DNA from: CAVZRC01 sp963777695
GTDB taxonomy: Bacteria; Planctomycetota; Planctomycetia; Isosphaerales; Isosphaeraceae
NCBI GenBank assembly: GCA_963777695.1
Contig: CAVZRC010000004.1
Location: forward strand, 310,001-374,000
Direction: 5' to 3'
DNA: 64,000 nucleotides
Part shown: one piece after another, positions 1-9,135 of the stretch
How the letters are laid out: the number at the start of each line of letters is the position of its first letter
Position numbering within the stretch: the stretch's first letter is position 1
Program-made: the position numbers and the translations under genes
Notes under the pieces: model-generated
Seen by the model: only the letters and a program-made list of their open reading frames with translations
Told to the model about the DNA's origin: nothing
Database searches by the model: none

Positions 1-458
1 ATCGACGGAGCCCCAGCCACTTCGATATCCTGCGCGGCAGGTGGCGATCGTGGCGATAATTGTCGTACTTGGCCCAGGCGTTGAACTTCCAGTGGATCAG
101 CCCGACGCGATCGCCGGCCTCAGCCGTCGCGTCGTCCTTGACGACGAACGTCGGCCCCGAATCGCGGAGCCAGACCCGGTCCGTGGCCGCCTTGAAGAAT
201 CGGACCCGATCCGGGTCGATCCCGACGGAGTCGAGCCTGTCGGCCACCCGGCGCTGCATGGCCCCGTTGCGGACCACGATATGGACCATCTCGACGCGGC
301 TCAGCAGGCGGACGATCTCGGTGTAGACCCACGGGGTCGGCGAACTTGCCGGGCCAGTCATCCCGGTTGTGCGGCCAGGCGATCCAGGTGGCCGCGTGCG
401 GCTCCCATTCCGCGGGCATCCGATATCCGAGCGAGGCGGGCGTCCGGGTCTCTTCCAT
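1..458 (-). CDS. aguA: Agmatine deiminase, N-terminal part (cut by window edge; one frame break)
   Basis: Agmatine deiminase hydrolyses agmatine to N-carbamoylputrescine and ammonia, in the cytoplasm. The start at 458 gives MEETRTPASLGYRMPAEW, followed by the family N-terminal block EPHAATWIAWPHN. At about 332-336 the frame breaks (one extra or two missing bases). In the next frame the protein continues as PWVYTEIVRLLSR and then the conserved WLRDSGPTFVV block near 152-173, and reads to base 1 without a stop. The remaining C-terminal half, with the catalytic Cys, lies outside the window. The pathway partner, N-carbamoylputrescine amidase, is at 6883-7767 on the same strand, which supports the assignment. 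The break is probably an assembly indel, because both halves are well conserved. Confidence 0.85.
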
Positions 459-556
459 GGCTCTGACTCGTCGATGGGCTCGATTCCAATCCGCGACCGA
501 CGAGTGTATGCAGAAGCCCGACCGATCGCAATCCGCTGCGATCAGGCGCCTCGGCG

Positions 557-1078
557 TCAGGGGGTCCGGATCGGGATGCCATGCCGCCGGAGATACTCGA
601 GGACCGGAGCACGATTCGCGTCGAGGAGGTCGGACAACTTGAGGCGGAGCGGTTCTCGATCGCGATACCGGAACTCCCATACTGCGTCCTTCCTCGAAAC
701 CTTGCGCTGGGCGACCTCCTCCTCGATGTTGACGATCGCCTCCAGGTGATCGAGCGAGATCCGGTAGACGGTGGGCGCGAACCAGATGCCGCCCCGCATC
801 GTCAGGGCGTCCGGGGCGACATGAATGGACTCCGCCGCCATCCCGGGAATGATGAGGAGCGGGACCATGAAGGACGCGAAGAAGACGCCGGCGGCGTACC
901 GGCCGCCGATTTTCTTTCGCCAGAACCAGCCGGCAAGCGGCATGACGACGATAAAGGCGACGACCCAGACGACGTAACGGCCCGGCGCGCTCTGGAGCGT
1001 GAGCGATCCATCGGCCGCCTGCGTGATGGAAGCCGCCGCGAACCATCGGTTGTAGAGATTCACGAGGAATTGTGGCAC
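557..1078 (-). CDS. Small membrane protein, two transmembrane segments
   Basis: I do not recognise a named family. The 173-residue product has two hydrophobic segments, at about residues 35-52 and 61-80, separated by a short basic loop (WRKKIGGR). A soluble C-terminal half of about 90 residues follows, with a mixed alpha/beta look resembling bacterial PH-like membrane-associated domains; that resemblance is inference only. The start used is GTG at 1078 with a weak ribosome binding site, so the N-terminus is uncertain. It lies 98 bases upstream of agmatine deiminase on the same strand and may be co-transcribed with it. Confidence 0.6.
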   Translation of the reverse strand: MPQFLVNLYNRWFAAASITQAADGSLTLQSAPGRYVVWVVAFIVVMPLAGWFWRKKIGGRYAAGVFFASFMVPLLIIPGMAAESIHVAPDALTMRGGIWFAPTVYRISLDHLEAIVNIEEEVAQRKVSRKDAVWEFRYRDREPLRLKLSDLLDANRAPVLEYLRRHGIPIRTP

Positions 1079-1118
1079 TTGGATGGATCACTCGGGAGAC
1101 GCGAGACCAGCCGTCGAT

Positions 1119-4100
1119 TCAACGGCCACGGAGACGGCCCTCGCGGCGGAAATCGCCGGGACGATCCCGGACGATCCGGACGTCGGGGACCAGCCGGGCT
1201 CGAGTCTCGACCGCATCCGTTAGTGCCGTTGCGATCTGGCGCGGCAACTTCAGACCGAATCGCTGTCGCACCAGGTTGAGGTCCCTCTTGTTCACGAAGC
1301 CGTCGCCGTTGATGTCGGCGAAGGTCATCGACGAAGCGGGCCCCAGGCCCAGCTCCTCGGCGCGGACGTCGAAATAATCCTGGCGGTTGACCACGCCGTT
1401 GTCGCTGAAATCGCCCGGCAGGACGTTGAGCTGGCCGGTGAAGGTCTTGATGTTCGCGCCGGAGATCGTGAGCGTGATCCGGTCCGACGCGGTCATCGCT
1501 CGCGAGAGGAAGACGGCATAACTGGTCCCGTTGGTGGATATGCCCACCGGCTGGTATCCGAGGCCGCGGGCGCTGCGGAGCGAGATGTTGGACGTGGTGA
1601 AGGTCTCGGCCTGGCTGAGGGTGATCTGGATCACATCGATGCCGAGCCAGGGGATATCGGTCACGCGGCCCGACGGCAGCAGCAACCCGCCGGAGGTGGA
1701 CGGGACCACCAGCGCCGCGGTCTGGCTGCCCCAGACGACGTTGATCCCGGTGACCGTAGCCGGGGTGATGATCGGCGGGACAACGGAAGCGGTATTGGTC
1801 AGCGAGAACGAAACCGGACTGGTCGAGCCGAGGACCGAGGCTGTCACGCTGTAGCTGCCGGCCGTTCCATTGGCGATCGCGGTCACCTGCGCCTGGCCGT
1901 TCGAACCGATCGTCGCGGTGGCGGCGCCCAAGGTCGCCGAGGCGCCCGAGCCCGGCGCGGTGTAGTTGACGATCCCGCCCTGGACCGGATCGCCGTCGGG
2001 GCTCGCCACGACCACCGCCAGCGGATGGGGGAACGCCGTGTCGACCGTCGTGGACTGGGTTCCGTCGCCGGAGACGACGGTGATCGTGAAGCCGCGGTCC
2101 TGGAAGGCTCCGACGTCGATGCTACCGGCGGACCGGGAGACCCCGCGCTGGTCGGTCGCCGGGACGGTGATGCCCGCGATCGTGCTGCTCCCGGTTTCGA
2201 TGGCCGGGCTGCCCGGCAGGACGGCGATGGTCTGTGTCGAGCCGCCGTTGGACGCGAGCGAACCGAGCACGGGGTTGGCGACACCGACCTGATTGCCGTT
2301 GGTGCCCTGGGTCAGTCCGCCGGAGCCCCCGGTGCCGATCAGGTTGTACGCGCTCGACGCCGACACCGTTCCTCCGCTGGCCAGTACGATGTCGCTGGCC
2401 GTCGTGCCGCTGCCGGTGGTATTCATGGCCACGATCGTGTCGTAGAGGGCGGCCGAGCCGCCGACGACATCCAGGCCACCCCCGGACGCGGCGTTGTCCG
2501 CGATGGTCGTGCTGATGGCGGTCAGCGTGGCCGGCGAATCGTTGGAGATGCCTCCGCCACCCAGGGCCGAATTACCGGCGATCGTGCAGTTGGTGAGCGT
2601 CAGGCTGCTCGAACTGTTGTCGATGCCGCCGCCGTTGCCGGACTCGGCCGAGTTGCCCGATATGGTGCTATCGGTGATCGTCGCCCTGCCAGCGTTCTCG
2701 ATCCCGCCGCCGTTGCCCGGGGCAGTCGGATTGGCGTGCATCACCATGTTGCCCGATATCGTCGAGCCGGTGATCGTCAACGTCCCGGTGGTGTCGATGC
2801 CGCCGCCCGAGGCGCCGAGTGCCGAATTGCTGGAGAGTGTGCTGTCGGTGATCGTCAGCGTGCCGGAATTGTTGACGCCGCCGCCGGAGGCCGAGGCCGT
2901 GTTGCCGGTGATGGTGGAATCGGTGACGGTAAGGATTCCGGCATTCTGGATACCGCCGCCGGAGGTCGCCGATCCGGACGAGATGGTCAGGCCGGAGAGC
3001 GTCGCCGTCACGCCGCTCGACACCGAGATGACCTGGACCGCACCGCCGCCGCTGATGGTCAGCAGATCCGAGCCGGGGCCGTCGATCGCTGCGGACGCCG
3101 AGGTGCCGGTCAAGGTCAGCGAGCCGAGCGAGGCACTGAGCGTGATCGTCTGGGATGTCGCGAAGATGCCCGAGGTGTCGAAGACGATCGTGTTTGGCGT
3201 GGTGCCCCCCGTATTGGCCGGGTTCGCGTTGGTGCTGAAGTCGGCCCAGTAGACGGCCGTCGGCAAGGTGCCGGCGTCCAGCGAGTCGGCCGTGCTCGTC
3301 ACCTCGAAGGAGGAGCTTGCCTCGTAGGCGCCGATGTCGACAGTCGAACCGGCATCAAGCCCGGCCGGTCCGCGAATCGCACCGCGCTGGTCGGTGGTCG
3401 GGACGGTGACGCCGGAGATGCTGGTGCTTCCCGCGTCGATGGCCGGGCTGTTGGCCTCCAGCGCGATGGTCAACGTCGGCCCGCCGTTCTCGCCCAGCGT
3501 GCCGAGGCCGATACCGGTGAGGCTGGTCAGGACAATATTGCCGGCGGTCCCGTTGGTCAGTCCGCCCGAGCCTCCGGTCCCGATCAGGTTATACTTGCTC
3601 GATGCCGACACCGTGCCGCTTCCCGAGGTGACGATATCGCTGGGGCTGCCGCCGGCCGTGTTGGACGCAACAATCGAATTATCCAGCGTGACGGTGCCGT
3701 CGGCGGCTTCCAGGCCGCCTCCGAGATCGTTGTCGGCGATGGTCACGTTGACGGTCGTCAGCGTGCCCGTATTGTCGATGCCGCCGCCGTCGCTCGTCGC
3801 CGTGTTGGCCGCGAACGTGCTATTCGTGATGGTCGCCGTGCCGGCGTTCGCGACGCCCCCGCCATTCGCGGCCGAGTCGGCGGTGAAAGTCACACCGGTG
3901 ATCGTCAGGGCGCCGGCCGCGACGTTCATCCCGCCGCCGTCCTGGTTCGCCGAGTCGCTCTCGATCGTCACATTGGAGAGTGTCACGTTGCCGCTATCTT
4001 CCTCGATTCCGCCGCCGGTATTCTGGGCGGAGTCCTCCAGGATGAATCCGCCGGTGATTCTCAAGGTGCCATCAGCATTGTCGATGCCGCCGCCGACCAG

Positions 4101-4658
4101 GGCCGTACTGCCGCTCACGGTGCAGTCGTTGATGCCCAGGGTGCCCGCATTCAGGATACCGCCTCCGGTCGTCTGGCTGGTGCCACCCGTGATCGTCAGG
4201 CCGTCGAGGGTCGCCGTGACAACGGTCCCGACCGAGAAGACCTGTACATTGCCGCCGCCGCTGACCGTCACGAGGCTCGCCCCGAGGCCGTCGATCATCT
4301 CCGGGCCATCCGCCTCCGAGAGCGTTAGCGTGCTGGTCAGTGTGATCGTCTGCGAAGTGGCGAAGACGGTCGGATCGAATTCGATCACGCTGCCGGCCGT
4401 GTTGGTGTTCGCGTTGGCCTTGCCGACGACATAGACGAGGTCGCCGGTGGTGCCCGAGCCCGCGCCGGTGGCGGTCGTGGCGTTGACCGTGTAGACCGTC
4501 GGACTGCCCGAGAGCAGGACGCGACCCTCGAGCCCCTCCAGCACCCAGGCTCGTCCACCGACCCCGGCGCGACGAGGCCGTTGCCTCGGTCGGGGCTGGG
4601 ATTCCCCGGAGGACGACGTCGGCCTCAGCATTAACCCGCTCAGCAATCGACGAACCAT
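1119..4658 (-). CDS. Giant secreted right-handed beta-helix protein with LEPR-XLL N-terminus and C-terminal dockerin
   Basis: An exported or surface protein of 1179 residues. The start at 4658 is chosen because GAGGAG lies 8 bases upstream; an in-frame extension to 4850 has no such site. Residues 40-50 (LEGLEGRVLLS) are a variant of the planctomycete LEPR-XLL signature. Two long beta-helix blocks follow, built from repeats like GGGIDNSGTLTITDSTISGN. Each block closes with a choice-of-anchor-Q type motif (SPAIDAGS..TDQRG..DIGAYE; SPAIETGS..TDQRG..DVGAFQ). Next comes an Ig-like/Big domain (about 100 residues). Near the C-terminus are two dockerin-like calcium loops, GDFSDNGVVNRQDYFDV and ADINGDGFVNKRDLNLV. 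The ligand is unknown; carbohydrate or cell-surface attachment through the dockerin is inference. Confidence 0.85.
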   Translation of the reverse strand: MVRRLLSGLMLRPTSSSGESQPRPRQRPRRAGVGGRAWVLEGLEGRVLLSGSPTVYTVNATTATGAGSGTTGDLVYVVGKANANTNTAGSVIEFDPTVFATSQTITLTSTLTLSEADGPEMIDGLGASLVTVSGGGNVQVFSVGTVVTATLDGLTITGGTSQTTGGGILNAGTLGINDCTVSGSTALVGGGIDNADGTLRITGGFILEDSAQNTGGGIEEDSGNVTLSNVTIESDSANQDGGGMNVAAGALTITGVTFTADSAANGGGVANAGTATITNSTFAANTATSDGGGIDNTGTLTTVNVTIADNDLGGGLEAADGTVTLDNSIVASNTAGGSPSDIVTSGSGTVSASSKYNLIGTGGSGGLTNGTAGNIVLTSLTGIGLGTLGENGGPTLTIALEANSPAIDAGSTSISGVTVPTTDQRGAIRGPAGLDAGSTVDIGAYEASSSFEVTSTADSLDAGTLPTAVYWADFSTNANPANTGGTTPNTIVFDTSGIFATSQTITLSASLGSLTLTGTSASAAIDGPGSDLLTISGGGAVQVISVSSGVTATLSGLTISSGSATSGGGIQNAGILTVTDSTITGNTASASGGGVNNSGTLTITDSTLSSNSALGASGGGIDTTGTLTITGSTISGNMVMHANPTAPGNGGGIENAGRATITDSTISGNSAESGNGGGIDNSSSSLTLTNCTIAGNSALGGGGISNDSPATLTAISTTIADNAASGGGLDVVGGSAALYDTIVAMNTTGSGTTASDIVLASGGTVSASSAYNLIGTGGSGGLTQGTNGNQVGVANPVLGSLASNGGSTQTIAVLPGSPAIETGSSTIAGITVPATDQRGVSRSAGSIDVGAFQDRGFTITVVSGDGTQSTTVDTAFPHPLAVVVASPDGDPVQGGIVNYTAPGSGASATLGAATATIGSNGQAQVTAIANGTAGSYSVTASVLGSTSPVSFSLTNTASVVPPIITPATVTGINVVWGSQTAALVVPSTSGGLLLPSGRVTDIPWLGIDVIQITLSQAETFTTSNISLRSARGLGYQPVGISTNGTSYAVFLSRAMTASDRITLTISGANIKTFTGQLNVLPGDFSDNGVVNRQDYFDVRAEELGLGPASSMTFADINGDGFVNKRDLNLVRQRFGLKLPRQIATALTDAVETRARLVPDVRIVRDRPGDFRREGRLRGR

Positions 4659-5240
4659 GGAGCGACTCCTCGGTCGAGAATTCCTCGCAGTCGCGATCGC
4701 TCGGGCGGCGACCGGTCGTCGCATGCCCGCCCCGCTCGTGGCACGAGGGAGACCCGGTCGGCATGAAAAATCCCTCCGACCCAGATGCCTGGAGGCCGCT
4801 TCGCACGAAGCCGAGAGGGAAAGCTCGCCGACGAGAGCCGATCGGAACATTCACGGACATCACCCAGTCTGTCCGCCGGAGGGACTCTCATCAAGGGGGC
4901 TCCAGACCTTGATGCACGGGTTGATGGAATTGACTACGGATACGCCGATTTTTCCGGAAGTGCCGAGGCGCACCCTATCCCCCTTCCCTGGAACGAGAGG
5001 TCGGGCGCCGGCCGCGAATGCGGCCACGATTCGGTTGCTCCAACGGCGCGACGGGACACCTCGCCGGGTGGATTCGCCGGACGCTCGGAACACAGTCTCG
5101 CCTTCCCACGAAGTCCGAGCGATCGACGACGCGAGACGAAGGTCTCCGGGTGGTCCGGGAGACGATCGGAGGGGACCGGAACCGGCTGGCAGGCGGGGGC
5201 CGGTTCTCATCCTCATGTTCGGCGACGGGAGATCCCGGCG
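4659..5240. other. Intergenic region without a supported gene
   Basis: This stretch of 582 bases lies between the start of the beta-helix gene and the end of csrA. Several open frames cross it on both strands, but their compositions (Arg/Pro/Ser-rich) are those of unused frames in GC-rich DNA and none has a convincing ribosome binding site. It should hold the promoter of the minus-strand beta-helix gene, although I see no clear -35/-10 pair. An imperfect short palindrome (CGGGATCTCCCG, 5226-5237) just past csrA is too weak to call a terminator. Confidence 0.5.
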
Positions 5241-5432
5241 TTAATCGACGCGCGCCTGGGCTTCCTTGTCGGCACAGACGCGCTGCCAGAGTTCTTCGCG
5301 GTAGACGCCGACCTCGGTCGGGGCGGTGATCCCCAGCCGGACGGTGTTGCCTTCGATCGCGACGACGGTGACCGACATCTCGCAACTCGGCACCAGAATA
5401 CGTTCTCCCAGCTTGCGGCTGAGGACGAGCAT
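5241..5432 (-). CDS. csrA: Carbon storage regulator CsrA
   Basis: CsrA is a small dimeric RNA-binding protein that binds GGA motifs in mRNA leaders and controls translation and stability. The product is 63 residues, the normal length. It starts MLVLSRKLGERILV and keeps the family pattern, including GNTVRLGITAP and VYREE, which carries the RNA-contacting Arg near residue 45. The start at 5432 follows a strong AAGGAGG sequence about 7 bases upstream; a longer in-frame reading to 5774 has no family similarity. In many bacteria csrA sits with flagellar genes, but none are seen here. It stands alone between a surface-protein gene and a small membrane-protein gene. Confidence 0.96.
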   Translation of the reverse strand: MLVLSRKLGERILVPSCEMSVTVVAIEGNTVRLGITAPTEVGVYREELWQRVCADKEAQARVD

Positions 5433-5593
5433 GGCAGTTCCTCCTTGGGTTAGTGCTCTTCGCCTGTCCCGGCTGTCCCGAACGATGACTTCATCAGTAG
5501 ACGATCCGCAAATCGCGCCCGACACCGAAGACCCTACAACATCAAAGCGTCGTCGGTGGACTGGGATTATTCCGGACTCCGTCGTGCGCGACT

Positions 5594-5899
5594 TCAGCGG
5601 CTGCCGGCCATCGAGAGCATTCTCTCTTCTTGATACGGCCTGATCGGTCTTCGTGACCGGTCCTGTGCCGCATACGCATCCCAGGCCGCTCGCCACCGCG
5701 CCCGGGTCCGGACGCGACCGAAACCCACGACGCCCGCCACCACTGCCAGGGCGAGGAGCCCCGGGAGCAGCCATGCCTCAAAGGATACGCCACCCGACAA
5801 GGCGCCCCAGGGCACCACGACCGCCAACGTCCCGACCATCACGATTCGTGAGAGGAGAAGCTCCCCTCGACCATTCGAATTCCGACTCTGCTGGCTCAT
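5594..5899 (-). CDS. Small membrane protein under a TetR-type operator
   Basis: A 101-residue protein of unknown function. The start at 5899 (MSQQSRNSNGRGELLL) is preferred over 5938, because GGGAG precedes it by about 8 bases and because an operator-like palindrome at 5916-5935 would then lie just upstream rather than inside the coding region. Two hydrophobic segments are visible, about residues 18-38 (IVMVGTLAVVVPWGALSGG) and 42-60 (AWLLPGLLALAVVAGVVGF). A basic C-terminal tail of about 40 residues follows. The shared operator architecture with the neighbouring tetR gene suggests the regulator controls it. Confidence 0.65.
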   Translation of the reverse strand: MSQQSRNSNGRGELLLSRIVMVGTLAVVVPWGALSGGVSFEAWLLPGLLALAVVAGVVGFGRVRTRARWRAAWDAYAAQDRSRRPIRPYQEERMLSMAGSR

Positions 5900-5915
5900 T
5901 GATGATTCTCCCGGT

Positions 5916-5935
5916 GTGAGTTCGTGCTTACTTAC
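5916..5935. promoter_or_regulatory. Candidate TetR operator upstream of the small membrane protein
   Basis: The 20-base site reads GTGAGT-8-ACTTAC on the plus strand. Its arms are 6 bases with an 8-base spacer, and one arm position deviates from perfect symmetry. The same arm sequence and spacing occur as a perfect copy at 6750-6769 in front of the TetR gene. The site ends 17 bases upstream of the preferred start at 5899, where a bound repressor would block transcription. Binding is inferred from sequence only. Confidence 0.6.
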
Positions 5936-6028
5936 CAAATATTCGGAAAAATGTCCGCGTCGAGGATTTTTCGCTCGGGCGACCCGGCCGAAGTCGCGTG
6001 ATTGGCACGATGCGGCCGACCCTGAAAT

Positions 6029-6721
6029 CTATCCCGTCAGGATCGCGAGGGCTTCGGGGTTGTAGTATCGCAGGATCGCTTCATCCCGCACGCCCAGGCC
6101 GCGGAGCGAAAACCAGACGGCCTGCTCGATGAGCATGTCGCGAGGCACTTCGTAGTCAACGATCGGCGTGGCCGGGATGAGCGACAGCATGATGATTTTC
6201 GCCAGGTGTCTGGCAAAGATGGCTCCGAGCCTGGGGAGTACCGGACTGTAAGATGCCTCGCCCGCTATGACCGACGCCTCGAGGCATTCTTCGACCTTGC
6301 GCATCCAGCCGGCGAGGCTCCTCTGGAAGAACAGGCGCGCAAATTCCCCGTCTTCCATCAGGCTTCGCATCATCAGGCGATGATGGAGGAGCGCCTCCTC
6401 ATGGCCGGTGCACTTGCCGCCGACCGTATTCGATACCATCAGGTGGACGATCAAAACGAGGGTCGAAGTCGATGGTTCCAGGGCGTTGACGCGTTCCAGC
6501 TTCTCCGGATCCTGCTCGCTGGAGCAGAATCGTTGCATCGCCAGGTACAGCTCTTCCTTGTTGGGGAAGTGCTTGAATAAGAGGGCTTCCGAGACGCCCG
6601 CCGCCTCGGCGAGTGCCCGCGTGGTCGTCCCATGAAACCCCTTCTCCGCGAAGACCCTCCGGACCGCTCGGATGATCGCCTCGCGACGCTCCTCGCTGGA
6701 AAGCTTCATGCAGGATTTCAT
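6029..6721 (-). CDS. TetR/AcrR family transcriptional regulator
   Basis: A 230-residue one-component regulator. The N-terminal helix-turn-helix is typical: residues 9-55 read REAIIRAVRRVFAEKGFHG, TTTRALAEAAGVSEALLFKH, then FPNKEELY. The C-terminal ligand-binding part is helical and not assignable to a ligand. The start at 6721 has AGGAAGGG about 10 bases upstream; a start at Met5 has no such site. A perfect 6-8-6 palindrome lies 28 bases upstream, and an imperfect copy precedes the neighbouring small membrane-protein gene, so self-regulation and control of that gene are likely. An RND pump lies 6 kb away, but I see no copy of the operator in front of it. Confidence 0.93.
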   Translation of the reverse strand: MKSCMKLSSEERREAIIRAVRRVFAEKGFHGTTTRALAEAAGVSEALLFKHFPNKEELYLAMQRFCSSEQDPEKLERVNALEPSTSTLVLIVHLMVSNTVGGKCTGHEEALLHHRLMMRSLMEDGEFARLFFQRSLAGWMRKVEECLEASVIAGEASYSPVLPRLGAIFARHLAKIIMLSLIPATPIVDYEVPRDMLIEQAVWFSLRGLGVRDEAILRYYNPEALAILTG

Positions 6722-6749
6722 AGAGCGTTTTCCCTTCCTCTCACTCGTG

Positions 6750-6769
6750 GTAAGTTTATACTCACTTAC
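6750..6769. promoter_or_regulatory. Candidate autoregulatory TetR operator
   Basis: A perfect inverted repeat GTAAGT-8-ACTTAC of 20 bases lies 28 bases upstream of the tetR start. Size and symmetry fit the sites bound by TetR-family dimers. It matches the site at 5916-5935 in arms and spacing, apart from one base. Confidence 0.65.
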
Positions 6770-6882
6770 AAGGACTGGTCAAGGGCCCATCTTCATAATT
6801 CGGGCTCGAACCGATCACCAGCAACCCGCGCCGGGATTCTATGGCGGGGGTGGCCCGATGATCGCACACGGATTCGCCAGGC

Positions 6883-7767
6883 TCAGCCGTCGAGGAACCG
6901 CTGCGTGATCGGTGCATAGGCGTCGATGCGACGATCGCGGAGGAAAGGCCAGTTGCGGCGGGTCTCTTCCTGGAGCCTGGGGTCGCAGGTGGCGATGAGG
7001 ATCTCCTCGTCGGCGGCCCCGGCGCGGGCGAGGACGCGTCCGAAGGGGTCGGCCAGGAACGATCCGCCCCAGAACTCCAGGCCGCCGTCTGACGATCCTT
7101 CGTGCCCGACCCGGTTGACCGCCGCGACGTAGACGCCGTTGGCGATCGCATGCGAACGCTGGATCGTCTCCCAGGCACTCGACTGCGAGGCGCCGAACTC
7201 GTCCTTCTCGGCCGGATGCCAGCCGATCGCCGTGGGATAGAAGAGGATGTTCGCACCGCGCAACGCGGTCAGCCGGGCCGCCTCGGGATACCACTGGTCC
7301 CAGCAGACGAGCGTGCCGACGCGGGCGTGGGCCGTCTCGAACGCCTGGAAACCCAGGTCGCCGGGGGTGAAGTAGTATTTCTCGTAGTAGAGGGGGTCGT
7401 CCGGGATGTGCATCTTGCGATATCGGCCGCGGAGCGTGCCATCGGCATCGAGGACGATCGCGGTGTTGTGATAGATCCCGGGCGTTCGCCGTTCGAAGAG
7501 CGAGCCGACAACGACCATGCCGGTCTCTCGCGCGACCCGGGCCAGGGCGTCGGTCGTCGGGCCGGGGATCGGCTCGGCCAGGTCGAACCGCGCGGAATCC
7601 TCGACCTGACAGAAATACTGGGTGCGGAACAGCTCGGGCAGACAGGCGACCTGCGCGCCCCGCTCGGCCGCCGTGCGCAACATCGCACAGCCCCGGCCCA
7701 GATTGTCCTCCGGGTCGACCGAGCATCGCATCTGGATCAAGCCTACTGTGAATTTGTCATTAGTCAT
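6883..7767 (-). CDS. aguB: N-carbamoylputrescine amidase (carbon-nitrogen hydrolase)
   Basis: This enzyme hydrolyses N-carbamoylputrescine to putrescine, CO2 and ammonia, the step after agmatine deiminase. The product is 294 residues, normal for the family. The Glu-Lys-Cys triad of the nitrilase superfamily is present: E45 in ACLPELFRTQYF, K118 in RYRKMHIPDD and C155 in GTLVCWDQWYPE. The motif IPDDPLYYEKYYFTPGD and the C-terminal AVNRVG are typical of AguB. The start at 7767 is forced by an in-frame TGA just upstream. The start lies in a run of short TGACCA/TGACTA repeats. The DUF2891 gene ends 18 bases upstream on the same strand, so the two are probably one transcript. Agmatine deiminase is at the window start. 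Confidence 0.93.
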   Translation of the reverse strand: MTNDKFTVGLIQMRCSVDPEDNLGRGCAMLRTAAERGAQVACLPELFRTQYFCQVEDSARFDLAEPIPGPTTDALARVARETGMVVVGSLFERRTPGIYHNTAIVLDADGTLRGRYRKMHIPDDPLYYEKYYFTPGDLGFQAFETAHARVGTLVCWDQWYPEAARLTALRGANILFYPTAIGWHPAEKDEFGASQSSAWETIQRSHAIANGVYVAAVNRVGHEGSSDGGLEFWGGSFLADPFGRVLARAGAADEEILIATCDPRLQEETRRNWPFLRDRRIDAYAPITQRFLDG

Positions 7768-7784
7768 TGGTCACTGGTCATTGG

Positions 7785-8921
7785 TCACTGATTTGAGGGG
7801 ACAGACGGGGACGAGAGCAGATAAACCGCGAACGAGGCCAGCCAGTGTTCGCCCGCGTAGTCGCCGCTGGCCACGTGCTCGAGGGCCGACTCGGCGTGTC
7901 GGGCGGCGGACGCGACCAGGACGGCCCGGGCCGGGTCGTCGGCCGGGAGTGCGGCGGCGATCCGGCCCATACACCATGCGCGGCTCAGGTTCAATCCGTC
8001 CAGGTGGACGAGCTGGGGATCGGTCCGGTCGGTCACGGTGGCGGGGTTGAGCAGCGCCTTCGGCTCGCCTCGGGCGGCTCCCGGCAGGAAGCGGCCGAAC
8101 CAGGCCCGGAACTCGCCCGAGGGCAGCACGCGACGCATCAAGTCCGCCTCGGTCAGGCTGGGCGAGAAGAAGTCCGCCCCGCTCGGCTCCCAGTGCGCCG
8201 GGGCGTCGACATCGGCGACGAAGTAGGCCCGCGCCCGCTCCTCGACGAGCCCTCTCAACTGGCTATCTCCGACGGCCCGGGCATAGTCATGGGCGAACGC
8301 GAGCCCGAACGCGGTATTCGGATGGACGCCGGTCCGGATCGGATAGGTCTGCTTCGGGAAGAAATCGAGGTGCCGGGCCACGATCACGTCCGCCAGCTGC
8401 CGGATGTTCTTCGCCCAGGCCTTTGCCTCCGGGTCGTTCCAGCCGTACAGCTCCTCGGCCAGCTTGAGGAGCCAGGCCCAGCCGTACGTCCGCTCGAACG
8501 ATTTGCTCTCCTTGCGGGCGAAGTAATCCGCCTCGGCCTTGAGGTTCTCGGCCGTCAGGTGCTCCCCCAGGACGGCCCGGATCTCCTTCGCTTCCGGGAG
8601 GTCCGGGAATAGGCGGATCAACCGGACGAGCATCCAGTGTCCATGCACCGACGAGTGCCAGTCGTAGCACCCGAAGAACGCCGGGTGGAGGGCCTTCGGG
8701 CCCTTCACATCGTCCGACCCGCCCATCACATGGTCGAGCTTGTTCGGATACTCCCTGCTCAACCCCTTGAGTGCCAGGCGGGCGAACGCGGACGCCCGCT
8801 CCTTGGTGAGGGCTGGCGTCGGCTCCGCGGCATGATTCGGGCTCGACATGACGATCATGGTCAGGATGAAGGCGGCGGCAAACGGCGCCGGGAAACGGGA
8901 GGTCACTCGAAGTCGCTTCAT
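7785..8921 (-). CDS. DUF2891 family secreted protein
   Basis: A 378-residue protein with a signal peptide of about 31 residues (basic MKRLRVTSRF, hydrophobic AAAFILTMIVM, then a polar HAAEP stretch). The mature part is mostly helical with many Trp and His residues. It carries DUF2891-like blocks: HPAFFGCYDWHSSVHGHW, SFERTYGWAWLLKLAEEL, YPIRTGVHPNTAFGLAFA and GLNLSRAWCM. The helical, Trp-rich layout resembles an alpha/alpha barrel, as in sugar-active enzymes, but no function is established. The start at 8921 is chosen for the signal peptide; the open frame extends upstream without similarity. It ends 18 bases before aguB. Confidence 0.85.
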   Translation of the reverse strand: MKRLRVTSRFPAPFAAAFILTMIVMSSPNHAAEPTPALTKERASAFARLALKGLSREYPNKLDHVMGGSDDVKGPKALHPAFFGCYDWHSSVHGHWMLVRLIRLFPDLPEAKEIRAVLGEHLTAENLKAEADYFARKESKSFERTYGWAWLLKLAEELYGWNDPEAKAWAKNIRQLADVIVARHLDFFPKQTYPIRTGVHPNTAFGLAFAHDYARAVGDSQLRGLVEERARAYFVADVDAPAHWEPSGADFFSPSLTEADLMRRVLPSGEFRAWFGRFLPGAARGEPKALLNPATVTDRTDPQLVHLDGLNLSRAWCMGRIAAALPADDPARAVLVASAARHAESALEHVASGDYAGEHWLASFAVYLLSSPSVPSNQ

Positions 8922-9071
8922 GAACCAGGGCCTCTCTCCACTGCCATGTGACCGGGCGGATCGATCTCCTCGGACGCCCATCGTACCCGGCCGCGGCGGC
9001 GAGGACACGACCCAGGAGATGGATTCTGGCAGGGAGAGGCTCCGCCCGTACCGGACGTGCTCGGGAGCGGA

Positions 9072-9130
9072 GACTCCAACGCGATCGTGGGACGACCGAG
9101 TTGGAGTCCTGGCTTCAGCCACTTGGGCTC
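9072..9130. repeat. Degenerate copy of the 'RLKAELQ' palindromic repeat
   Basis: GACTCCAAC at 9072-9080 and GTTGGAGTC at 9100-9108 form perfect 9-base arms. The stretch after the second arm (cctggcttcagcc) matches the inside of the better copy at 11681-11747. It lies in the gap between the DUF2891 gene and the Gly/Tyr-rich gene. Confidence 0.5.
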
Positions 9131-9135
9131 GCCGA

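Noticed and set aside
2025..4328. Plus-strand open frame of 767 codons
   Set aside because: It lies opposite the beta-helix gene and is Arg/Gly/Asp-rich with no family motif; long antisense frames are expected over repetitive GC-rich genes.
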